Shown here: piece after piece, positions 1-6,810 of the stretch | Position numbering within the stretch: position 1 is the first letter of the stretch | Layout: every line of letters starts with the position of its first letter | Assembly (NCBI GenBank): GCA_005786775.1 | Contig: SYDD01000163.1 | Coordinates: 1-14,742 of the forward strand | Direction of reading: 5' to 3' | Length of the DNA stretch: 14,742 nucleotides | Source of the DNA: Opitutaceae bacterium | GTDB lineage: Bacteria; Verrucomicrobiota; Verrucomicrobiia; Opitutales; Opitutaceae | Notes under the pieces: model-generated | The model's input: only the letters and a program-made list of their open reading frames with translations | Database searches by the model: none | What the model was told of the DNA's origin: nothing | Program-made: the position numbers and the translations under genes

Positions 1-105
1 AAGGTCACCACGGTCGACAAGACCTGGGGTTTCAAGAAGGACAGCCAGGGCCAGCTGCGCATCGTGCTGCACCACTCGTCGCTGCCGTTCCAGCCGAGCA
101 AGTGA
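1..105 (+). CDS. C-terminal end of a COG4337/SnoaL-like protein, probable iota-type carbonic anhydrase (5' end outside window)
   Basis: Reading frame 1 is open from the window edge to a TGA at 103-105 and gives 34 residues that include TWGFKKDSQGQLRIVLHHSS and end in LPFQPSK. The aromatic-Gly strand, the charged turn and the final LHHSSLPF segment match, from memory, the last two beta-strands of the NTF2-like COG4337/CaMKII-association-domain proteins. Some databases mislabel these as phosphoribosyl-AMP cyclohydrolase, and several members have been shown to be iota-class carbonic anhydrases, in which the HHSS motif lines the active pocket. If that holds, the enzyme interconverts CO2 and bicarbonate. 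Only the tail is visible, so any signal peptide, full length and catalytic set cannot be judged. The gene converges on the minus-strand block that follows. A different SnoaL-like protein with the same C-terminal motif is possible. Confidence 0.5.
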   Translation, partial: KVTTVDKTWGFKKDSQGQLRIVLHHSSLPFQPSK

Positions 106-113
106 CGGTTCTC

Positions 114-150
114 GCCCGCTCGCATCCGCCAAGCCGCGGGTGGAGCGGGC
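114..150 (+). terminator. Stem-loop after the carbonic-anhydrase-like gene
   Basis: GCCCGCTC at 114-121 is perfectly complementary to GAGCGGGC at 143-150, beginning 8 bases after the stop codon at 103-105. A competing pairing, ATCCGCC with GGCGGAT, overlaps it. There is no T-tract, so this is at best a weak or factor-assisted terminator. It lies between convergent units and could act on either strand. Confidence 0.35.
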
Positions 151-176
151 GGATCGGTGTAGCCGGCAGACAAATC

Positions 177-244
177 CCGCGCCTCAGTCGATCTCGTAGA
201 CCTCCACGATGCCCACGCCGGGCAGCGCGGGCTGGTCGAGGCGC
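177..244 (-). repeat. 68-bp block identical in copies A and B
   Basis: Positions 177-244 are identical, base for base, to 11444-11511. The block covers the last 20 codons and stop of the metalloprotease-type C-terminal domain plus 7 bp downstream (CCGCGCC). Copy C at 12827-12887 shares the first 61 bp from the stop codon but has a different 7-bp flank. Confidence 0.85.
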
Positions 245-568
245 GGGTTCGCGCTGCGCAACTCGAAGGGCCGCACGATCACCGTGTACGCCCCCGCCGG
301 CAGGTCCACCAGCACCGCCGGCTCCCGGCGGCTGCCCGGCGCCCGCCCGGTCGCGAACCACGCCTTCTCCCCGTGCGTCGCCACGCGCGGCCGGAAATCA
401 TTCGCGGGACTCGCCCCGCCCTCCGCATCCCCGCTCCAGTCGTCGTTGCGCAGCAGCAGCGCGCCCCGCGCGTCCCGCAGTTCCAGCTCGGGGTCGTCCA
501 GCGTGCCCCCGAGGTTGAACGGCGGCCGCGCCAGGCTCGGCCCCAACACCCTTAGCAGCACGCGACGA
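184..568 (-). pseudogene. Severed C-terminal domain of a metalloprotease-type secreted protein (repeat copy A)
   Basis: On the minus strand this stretch encodes about 127 residues, from RRVLLRVLGPSLARPP to the end VGIVEVYEID and a TGA at 184-186. It is a near copy of the last domain of the metalloprotease gene at 12827-13211. By hand I count about 18 mismatches over 385 bp, mostly synonymous; the amino-acid changes seen are Ser/Thr, Trp/Leu and Ser/Asn. Homology stops abruptly near 565-570, at a point that has no start codon and no upstream domain, 26 bp below the stop codon of the sugar dehydrogenase gene. The bias to synonymous change suggests it descends from a paralogue that was under selection, not from this window's copy by recent decay. 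Its downstream flank (AGCCGGCAGACAAA, from 161) is also shared with copy C, so the duplicated unit extends past the stop codon. It is not expected to be translated as a separate protein. Confidence 0.8.
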
Positions 569-593
569 TGACACCGGGCCGATGGAACGTAGA

Positions 594-2102
594 TCAGGGC
601 GCCGGGGTGAGTCGGACGATGCGCGTGGGCAAGAGGACGTAGAGTGCGCCGTCGGGCCCGGTGATGACGTGACGGATGCGGCCGAGGTCCTTGAAGAGGA
701 CCTCCTGCGAGATGACCTTCCCGCCGGCGACCTCGATGCGCAGCAGTTGCTCGGCGGCGAGTGAGGCGAGGAAAAGATGGTTCCTCCACTGCGGGAAGAG
801 TTCGCCCGCGTAGAAGTTGATCCCGCACGTCGCGAGCGAGGGCACCCAGTAGGCGATGGGTTGCTCCATGCCCTCCTTCGCGGTGAGTTCCGTGAGCGTC
901 GTGCCGTCATAGTTCATCCCGTAGCTGATGACCGGCCAGCCATAGTTCAGACCACGGCGCACGAGATTGAGCTCGTCTCCCCCGCGGGGACCGTGCTCGG
1001 TGCTGAAGAGTTCACCGCTCACCGGGGAGAAGGCGAGGCCCTGGGGATTGCGGTGCCCGTAGCTCCAGATCGAGGGAACGGCGGCGGGGTCGCCGACGAA
1101 CGGATTGTCCGCCGGCACCCGACCATCGTCGTGGAGGCGGTGGATTTTTCCGCCGGGCCGGGCGAGATCCTGCGCGTGCTCATTCTGGCCGCGCTCGCCG
1201 ATGCTGAAGAAGAGGTAGCCCTTGCCGTCGAAGGCGATGCGGGACCCGAAATGCCAGTCAGCCCGGATGAAGTGCTCGAGCTTGGCCTGGAAGAGCGTCT
1301 GCTGCTCGATGAGCACGCCGTCCTTGAGCTTGCCGCGGATGATGCGGGTAAAGGCGCCCGGCGTACCGTCGGCCTTGGTCTGCTGCTCGCTGGAGGAGAG
1401 ATAGATCCAGCCATTGGTCGCGTAGTCGGGATGGGGAACGACATCCATCAGGCCGGCTTGGCCACCGACATAGATCTTGGGCAGGCCGCTGATCGGGCGG
1501 GCGGCAAGCTTCCCGCGTTCGATCAGGTAGAGGAAGCCGCGCTTCTCGGTCATGATCGCCTGGTTCGGCGAGAGAAACGCGAGGGACCACGGCTCGACCA
1601 CCTGATCGACCCACGTCTCGAGGGTGAAGTCGTGGAGCTGACTCTTGGCCGTCACCGTGGCCGGGGGTGCGCTGGCTCTGGCTTGGTCCCGGATCGCCTT
1701 GGCGCGGGCCTCGCGCAGGTAGATGACCATGGCGCGGATCTCCTTTTCGGGAAACGCGGCGCCCCACGCGGGCATGCCCTTTTCGGGAAACCCGTTGCGA
1801 ATGCTCCGGGCGATGCTGTCGTCGTCGCCGCCGTGCAGCCACGTGTCCTTGAGCAGGGACGGCCCGGTGCCGCCTCCCTCGAGATTCCTCCCGTGGCAAT
1901 TGGCGCAAAGCAGAAGGTAGCGTTCGGCCACGGTGCCGGTGCGGAAATCCTGCGCGTGGACCAAGGTGCCCGCGAATGCGATCGTCGCGGCGAGGAAGAG
2001 GCCTCGCGCGCGGCGTCGGCCGACGAGGGAAGAACGCGGGGGACGCGCGGCCCCGCCAGCCGCGCCGCCGCGGGGGAATAGGATTCTACGGAGTGGCGTC
2101 AT
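594..2102 (-). CDS. Cytochrome c-PQQ-dependent sugar (aldose) dehydrogenase fusion, exported
   Basis: The protein has 502 residues. It starts with a long basic n-region and a hydrophobic stretch (about 34-50, ending VHAQ), a likely Sec signal. A class I cytochrome c domain follows: haem motif CANCH at C66-C69-H70, with Met110 in KGMPAWG as likely distal ligand. From about 155 to 502 it matches soluble glucose/aldose sugar dehydrogenases (COG2133 beta-propeller): GQAGLMDVVPHPDY with probable catalytic His224, GERGQN at 302-307, SYGHRNPQGLAFSP at 347-360 and EHGPRGGDELNL at 369-380, all PQQ-site segments of that family. It should oxidise an aldose or related alcohol in the periplasm and pass electrons to its own haem. 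The ATG at 2102 was chosen because anything upstream runs into the DUF1501 gene (stop at 2129, gap 26 bp), so it is the last gene of a three-gene operon. The substrate cannot be read from sequence. Confidence 0.87.
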   Translation of the reverse strand: MTPLRRILFPRGGAAGGAARPPRSSLVGRRRARGLFLAATIAFAGTLVHAQDFRTGTVAERYLLLCANCHGRNLEGGGTGPSLLKDTWLHGGDDDSIARSIRNGFPEKGMPAWGAAFPEKEIRAMVIYLREARAKAIRDQARASAPPATVTAKSQLHDFTLETWVDQVVEPWSLAFLSPNQAIMTEKRGFLYLIERGKLAARPISGLPKIYVGGQAGLMDVVPHPDYATNGWIYLSSSEQQTKADGTPGAFTRIIRGKLKDGVLIEQQTLFQAKLEHFIRADWHFGSRIAFDGKGYLFFSIGERGQNEHAQDLARPGGKIHRLHDDGRVPADNPFVGDPAAVPSIWSYGHRNPQGLAFSPVSGELFSTEHGPRGGDELNLVRRGLNYGWPVISYGMNYDGTTLTELTAKEGMEQPIAYWVPSLATCGINFYAGELFPQWRNHLFLASLAAEQLLRIEVAGGKVISQEVLFKDLGRIRHVITGPDGALYVLLPTRIVRLTPAP

Positions 2103-2128
2103 GCGAAGTTTGGCGCTCCGCGGGCCGG

Positions 2129-3589
2129 TCACGCCATGATTCCCCTCACGACCTTGCCCGCGACGCCCGTGAGGCGCACGTCGAGGCCCTGGAACTTCGT
2201 GTTGAGTCGGTGGTGATCGATCCCCAGCAGGGCGAGCATGGTGGCGTGCAGGTCGTGGACGTTCACCGGGTTTTCCAGCGCACGGTAGCCGAGCTCGTCG
2301 GTGGAGCCGTAGACCGTGCCGGCCTTCACCCCGCCGCCGGCCAGGAACACACTGAAGCCGAGGATATGATGATCGCGCCCCGTACCCTGGCCCATGGGCG
2401 TGCGGCCGAATTCGCCGCCCCACAGGATGAGCGTGTCATCGAGCATCCCGCGTTGCTTGAGGTCCTTGATGAGTGCGGCGGTACCCTGATCGACCTCCCT
2501 CGCGCCCGCTCTCATCCCGGGCTCCAGGTCGGTATGGTGATCCCAGGCGCGGTGGTAGAGCTGGATCATGCGCACGCCGCGCTCCGCGAGCCGGCGCGCG
2601 AGGATGCAGTTCGAGGCGAAGCTGCCGTCGCCCGGTTCCTTCACGCCGTAGAGATCGAGCACCGACTGCGGCTCGCTCCGGAAGTCGGTCAGCTCGGGCA
2701 CGCTGCTCTGCATCTTGAAGGCCATCTCGTACTGCGCGATGCGCGTCGCGATTTCCGGATCGCGCGTCTCCTCGGCCAGCAGGCCGTTCATGCGCCGGAC
2801 CTCGTCGATCACCTGACGCTGCATGCTCTGGCAGACGCCCTCGGGGCTGCCGACGTAGTGCACGGCGTCACCGCGCGACTGGAACTGGATGCCTTGAAAG
2901 CGGCCCGGGAGGACGCCGCTGGACCATTGTCGGGCGGAGATGGGCTGGAGACCGTACTTGCCCTGCGAATTGAGCACGATGAAGCCGGGCAGCTCCTGCG
3001 TCTCCGCGCCCAGCCCGTAGAGCAGCCACGAGCCCATGCTGGGCCGGCCCTTGATGATGGAGCCGGTGTTCATGAACGCGTGGGCGGTGTCGTGATTGAT
3101 CTGCTCGGTCTGCATCGACCGGATCACGCAGAGATCGTCCGCCACGCTCGCGATCTGCGGGAAGAGGTCGCTGACCTCGATGCCGGCCTGACCGTATTTG
3201 CGAAATGTCGTGAACGCGCCGCGCGCCTTGAGCACGGTGTTCTGCAGCTGGGCGAGTTGCTGGCCCTTGGTGAAGGAGTCAGGGAAGACCTGTCCGTCGA
3301 GTTCCTTCAATTTTGGTTTCCAGTCGAACGTCTCGAACTGCGACGGCCCGCCGGCCATGCAGAGGAAGATCACGCGCTTCGCCTTGACCGGCAGGTGCGC
3401 CTCGCGCAGCGCGCCGCTCCAGCCCGGTGGCAACCGGGACGGCGCGCCGGTGCTCCCCGAAGCCCCGGCGGCGGCGCGCCGTTCGCTCATCAGCGCCAGG
3501 GCGAGTCCGCCGAGACCGTAAGCGCTCTGCGTGAGGAACGTGCGCCGGTTGACGCTGAGGGCGTGGCGGTGGGCGTCGAAGGGATTCAT
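2129..3589 (-). CDS. DUF1501 family protein with twin-arginine signal
   Basis: This 486-residue protein belongs to the DUF1501 family (alkaline phosphatase/sulfatase-like fold), which Planctomycetes and Verrucomicrobia carry in large numbers next to DUF1553 genes. The start carries SVNRRTFLTQSAYGLGGLAL at residues 12-31, a twin-arginine motif followed by a hydrophobic core, so it is probably exported folded. Family landmarks are visible: FLCMAGGPSQFETFDWKP near residue 80, and the C-terminal block LILWGGEFGRTPMGQGTGRD, then HHILGF and VHDLHATMLALLGIDH, where His and Asp could bind metal as in sulfatase-like folds. The ATG at 3589 is preferred because it lies 8 bp after the upstream stop and begins the Tat signal. 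It has no Shine-Dalgarno sequence, so coupling to the upstream gene is likely. The biochemical function of the family is unknown, and it usually works as a pair with the DUF1549/DUF1553 protein. Confidence 0.88.
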   Translation of the reverse strand: MNPFDAHRHALSVNRRTFLTQSAYGLGGLALALMSERRAAAGASGSTGAPSRLPPGWSGALREAHLPVKAKRVIFLCMAGGPSQFETFDWKPKLKELDGQVFPDSFTKGQQLAQLQNTVLKARGAFTTFRKYGQAGIEVSDLFPQIASVADDLCVIRSMQTEQINHDTAHAFMNTGSIIKGRPSMGSWLLYGLGAETQELPGFIVLNSQGKYGLQPISARQWSSGVLPGRFQGIQFQSRGDAVHYVGSPEGVCQSMQRQVIDEVRRMNGLLAEETRDPEIATRIAQYEMAFKMQSSVPELTDFRSEPQSVLDLYGVKEPGDGSFASNCILARRLAERGVRMIQLYHRAWDHHTDLEPGMRAGAREVDQGTAALIKDLKQRGMLDDTLILWGGEFGRTPMGQGTGRDHHILGFSVFLAGGGVKAGTVYGSTDELGYRALENPVNVHDLHATMLALLGIDHHRLNTKFQGLDVRLTGVAGKVVRGIMA

Positions 3590-3597
3590 CGTGGGCG

Positions 3598-6500
3598 TCA
3601 GTAGCGGGTGATCACTTCCTGGGAATTGAGGAGGACCCGGGCGACGCTGGTCCACGCGGCCAGTTCGAGGAGGTCGCCGGTCGCGGGCGGCGAGATGCCT
3701 TGGCGGAGCAGTTTCTCCGCCTCGGCCGGGGCGGCGCGATAGGTCGCCCGTTGCGTCGCCAGAAATGCCTGCAGCGAGTCCACCTCCGCCGGCTTCGACG
3801 CTCGCGCGAGCGCGATTCGGAACGCGTGGCGGAGGCGTGCGTCGTCCGTGCCGCCGTCCGCGATGACCCGTGCGGCGAACTGACGGGCGGCCTCGACGAA
3901 GGTCGGGTCGTTGAGGAGCGTGAGGGCCTGCTGCGGGGTGTTGCTCAGGCTGCGTTGCGCGGCGCACTCATCGCGGGCCGGGGCGTCGAAGTTCGCCAGC
4001 ATCGGGTGCAGGAACGTCCGTTGCCAGTGCGTGTAGACGCCGCGACGCCACTGGGCATCGGCGCCGCTGTTCACGTAGTCGCGGTCGGGAAACTGGAGCG
4101 CCGCGTAGTAGCCGGCGGGCTGGTACGGCTTGGCGCTGGGCCCGCCGATGTCGCGCAGGTCGAGCATCCCGGCGATGAACAGGGCGTTGTCGCGGACGAA
4201 CTCCGCCTCGAGGCGTCGCGGCGATTGCGCGGCCAGCAGGCGGTTGGCCGGATCGGCTTCGCGCAGCTCGGTCCGGTAGTCGCTGCTTTGCCGGTAGGTC
4301 GCGCTCGTGACGATCAGCCGGATCATCCGGCGCAAGTCCCAGCCTCCGCCCCGAAACTCGGCGGCGAGCCAGTCGAGCAGTTCCGGGTGCGAGGGCAATT
4401 CGCCCTGCGAGCCGAGGTCGTCCACCACCGCGCTCAGGCCAACGCCGAAGTACATGGCCCAGAGACGATTCATGACCGCGCGGGCGGTGATGGGATTGTC
4501 CGGACCGGTGATCCAGTGCGCGAGGTCGAGGCGAGTGAGGCGCTTTTCCGGCGTGCTCTCGCGTCGGCCGGGGAGAAAGCTCGGCGTCGCGGGCGTTACC
4601 ACCGGCCCCGTCTCGTCCTGCCAGTTGCCGCGGGGCAGCAGCCGCACCGTGAGGGGTGGCGCGGCCTCGGTGACCATCGTCATCGCCTTGCCGCCGCGGG
4701 TGGCGCGCAGGCCGGCGGCCACGCGGTGGTAGCGGGTCAGCGCCTGCGGATCACTTCGGGTGCTCAGCCGCCACGTCTCGCGCAGGACGGCCTCGTCGGT
4801 CGGTCCGCGCTCGTCCGCAGCGAGGGCGCGGAGGACCTTCGGAGCGGCCACCTCCAGCGGTTCAGTCGCGCCGAACCGCGTCGTGGCAAGGCGGACGGGA
4901 GGCAGTTCCCCTCCCCGGATCGTGAGGACGAGGGACTCGTCGGCGTTCAGCGTGAGCGGCTCGGCGAGAAGCCAGACGCCGGTCAGGGTCTCGGCTCGGG
5001 TCGGCTCGGGCAAACGCCATCCCTCGGTGATGCCGTGGAGCTCGACCCCGCTCTGGTAGCGGGGCTGCTTGGCCGAGGCATCGGCGAAGGCGACGGCCAC
5101 CGTCCGCTCCGCGCCGGCGGTTGACTGCACGTGCACCGTGAGATGGAGGGGCGCAAGGGGCCACCGCCACTTGGCCTCGCTGGCGGCGCCAGAGGGCGCC
5201 GCGAGCGTCACCTCGGCCCGGATGGCGCTCACCTGGCCGCCGTCGGGCCGGAGCGTGACGCGGAGACTTTCCTGAAACGCGAGGGGCCCGTCGGTATCGA
5301 GGGTGCCATCGGGCGCGACGGAAGGCTTACGGTCGGCCAGCGGCTGGCCTTTCTTGCGCAGCTCCGCGGCGGTCGCCCGGGCGGGCTCCCAACCCCCGGG
5401 CGTGCGGGCAACATAGGCCCGCTGCTCGGCGACCCACGCCGCGTAGCGTGCCGCGTCGTCCGCGACGGAGGCGGGCCGGCGCAGCGTCTCGATCTCGGCC
5501 AGCAGTTCCGTCTGCAGCTGCGCGTGCCGCGAGGCGAGGTAGGGGCTCTCGACCTCGATCTCCGGCGGGAACGGGAATTCGTTGGTAAACCCCTTGAGCT
5601 CCGGGTTGCGCGTGTAGTCGTAGTCGCTGTAGACGCCCCACTGTTTCACGTCGGCGAAGAAGGCCTGCAGCTCGTAGAAGTCCCGGGCCTTGATCGGATC
5701 GAACTTGTGGTCGTGGCATTCCGCGCAGCCGAAGGTGCTCCCGAACCATGCGGCGGAGACCGCACGCACGCGATCGGCGCCGTACTTGGCGAGATACTCG
5801 GCCGGCTGGGCACCGCCCTCGCGCGTCATCAGGTTGAGCCGATTGTAGCCGGTGGCCACGCGTTGCTCGATCGTCGGATTCGGCAACAGGTCGCCGGCGA
5901 GTTGCTCGACGGTGAACTGGTCGAAGCGCTTGTTGGCGTTGAACGCCCGGATGACGTAGTCGCGATACGGAAAGATCCGCTGGTTCTGGTCCCCGTGGAA
6001 ACCCACGGTGTCGGAGAAGCGCGCGATATCGAGCCACCACACCGCCATGCGTTCGCCGTGGTGGGGTGAGGTGAGGAGACGATCGACCTGTCTCCCGTAG
6101 GCGTCGGGCGAGTGGTCGGCGAGAAACGCCGCCGTCTCTGCCGGGGTCGGCGGGAGGCCGGTGAGGTCGAGGGACAGGCGGCGCAGCAGGCGGGTCTTTT
6201 CGGCCTCGGCGGAGGGCGTGAAGCCCTTCTCCCCGAGACGGCTCCGGATGAAAGCGTCAATGGGGTGGGTAACGTCGGAGACGCCCGGCACGGCGGGTTG
6301 CACGAGCGGCGTGTAGGCCCAGTGCGGTTCGTAGACGGCGCCCTCGGCGACCCAGCGACGGAACAGCTCTTTTTGTTCCGGCGTCAGGGCCTTGTGCATG
6401 GTCTCCGGCGGCATGGGGTCATCTTTGTCCATGATGCGCAGGATGATTTCGCTCTCCACGGGCCTGCCGGGGACGATCGGGCGCAGACCATTCTTGGTCG

Positions 6501-6702
6501 GCTTCAGTGCCTCCTCGGGGAGGTCGAGCCGCATCCCGGCTTCGCGGGTCGTGGCATCGAAGCCATGACAGTGGAAGCACGTATCCGACATGATAGGTCG
6601 GATGTCGCGGTTGAAGGAGATCGGGGCGGTGGTCGACGGCGCGCCGTGCAGACCCGGCAGGAACCCGAGCACCAGCAGCGAGCGGAGGATGGATCGGGAC
6701 AT
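3598..6702 (-). CDS. PSCyt1-DUF1549-DUF1553 (planctomycete-type cytochrome c) protein
   Basis: A 1034-residue exported protein. A short Sec signal (SILRSLLVLGFLPGLHG, ending near residue 20) precedes a planctomycete cytochrome domain, PSCyt1, at about 28-125 with haem motif CFHCH (C42, C45, H46) and a likely Met ligand at 97 (DDPMPPE). The PSCyt2/DUF1549 domain spans about 145-385, beginning HPIDAFIRSRL, and carries a second CxxCH motif, CAECHDHKFDP (C326, C329, H330). A poorly conserved, probably beta-sandwich region fills about 390-715. PSD1/DUF1553 (about 720-1010) begins LDLAHWITGPDNPITARAVMNRLW and includes LSNTPQQALTLLNDP. The ATG at 6702 was chosen over an upstream TTG/GTG-type extension because it places the signal peptide at the N-terminus. 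It is the first gene of the operon with the DUF1501 and sugar dehydrogenase genes. A role in periplasmic electron transfer or polysaccharide breakdown is assumed for the family, not proven. Confidence 0.9.
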   Translation of the reverse strand: MSRSILRSLLVLGFLPGLHGAPSTTAPISFNRDIRPIMSDTCFHCHGFDATTREAGMRLDLPEEALKPTKNGLRPIVPGRPVESEIILRIMDKDDPMPPETMHKALTPEQKELFRRWVAEGAVYEPHWAYTPLVQPAVPGVSDVTHPIDAFIRSRLGEKGFTPSAEAEKTRLLRRLSLDLTGLPPTPAETAAFLADHSPDAYGRQVDRLLTSPHHGERMAVWWLDIARFSDTVGFHGDQNQRIFPYRDYVIRAFNANKRFDQFTVEQLAGDLLPNPTIEQRVATGYNRLNLMTREGGAQPAEYLAKYGADRVRAVSAAWFGSTFGCAECHDHKFDPIKARDFYELQAFFADVKQWGVYSDYDYTRNPELKGFTNEFPFPPEIEVESPYLASRHAQLQTELLAEIETLRRPASVADDAARYAAWVAEQRAYVARTPGGWEPARATAAELRKKGQPLADRKPSVAPDGTLDTDGPLAFQESLRVTLRPDGGQVSAIRAEVTLAAPSGAASEAKWRWPLAPLHLTVHVQSTAGAERTVAVAFADASAKQPRYQSGVELHGITEGWRLPEPTRAETLTGVWLLAEPLTLNADESLVLTIRGGELPPVRLATTRFGATEPLEVAAPKVLRALAADERGPTDEAVLRETWRLSTRSDPQALTRYHRVAAGLRATRGGKAMTMVTEAAPPLTVRLLPRGNWQDETGPVVTPATPSFLPGRRESTPEKRLTRLDLAHWITGPDNPITARAVMNRLWAMYFGVGLSAVVDDLGSQGELPSHPELLDWLAAEFRGGGWDLRRMIRLIVTSATYRQSSDYRTELREADPANRLLAAQSPRRLEAEFVRDNALFIAGMLDLRDIGGPSAKPYQPAGYYAALQFPDRDYVNSGADAQWRRGVYTHWQRTFLHPMLANFDAPARDECAAQRSLSNTPQQALTLLNDPTFVEAARQFAARVIADGGTDDARLRHAFRIALARASKPAEVDSLQAFLATQRATYRAAPAEAEKLLRQGISPPATGDLLELAAWTSVARVLLNSQEVITRY

Positions 6703-6730
6703 CGGCAAGGATGGAGCTCGGACGGCAAAA

Positions 6731-6760
6731 TGGGCGGCTTGGAGACTGCCAAGCCGCCCA
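6731..6760 (-). terminator. Intrinsic terminator of the TonB-dependent receptor gene
   Basis: A perfect 12-bp inverted repeat (TGGGCGGCTTGG / CCAAGCCGCCCA) with a 6-base loop. On the minus strand it is followed by TTTTGCC and lies 50 bp beyond the receptor stop codon at 6811, the form of a Rho-independent terminator with a short U-tract. Only 28 bp separate it from the ATG of the next gene at 6702. Confidence 0.75.
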
Positions 6761-6810
6761 TCGATCACACCCGGGCGCCGTCGGCTCTAACCGGGTTGGA
6801 GTCTCTGACC

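Noticed and set aside
184..828. Treating copy A as a 214-residue gene starting at 828
   Set aside because: Everything before about 568 is antisense to the 3' end of the sugar dehydrogenase gene and unrelated to the domain. Only 184-568 carries homology.
2103..2423. Upstream extension of the sugar dehydrogenase frame to 2423
   Set aside because: It overlaps the DUF1501 coding region and gives low-complexity Arg/Gly/His-rich sequence. The signal peptide follows the ATG at 2102.
777..3604. Long plus-strand open frames (777-2081 and 1976-3604) opposite the sugar dehydrogenase and DUF1501 genes
   Set aside because: They are antisense shadows of genes with intact motifs (CANCH, GERGQN, twin-arginine signal) and show no domain of their own.
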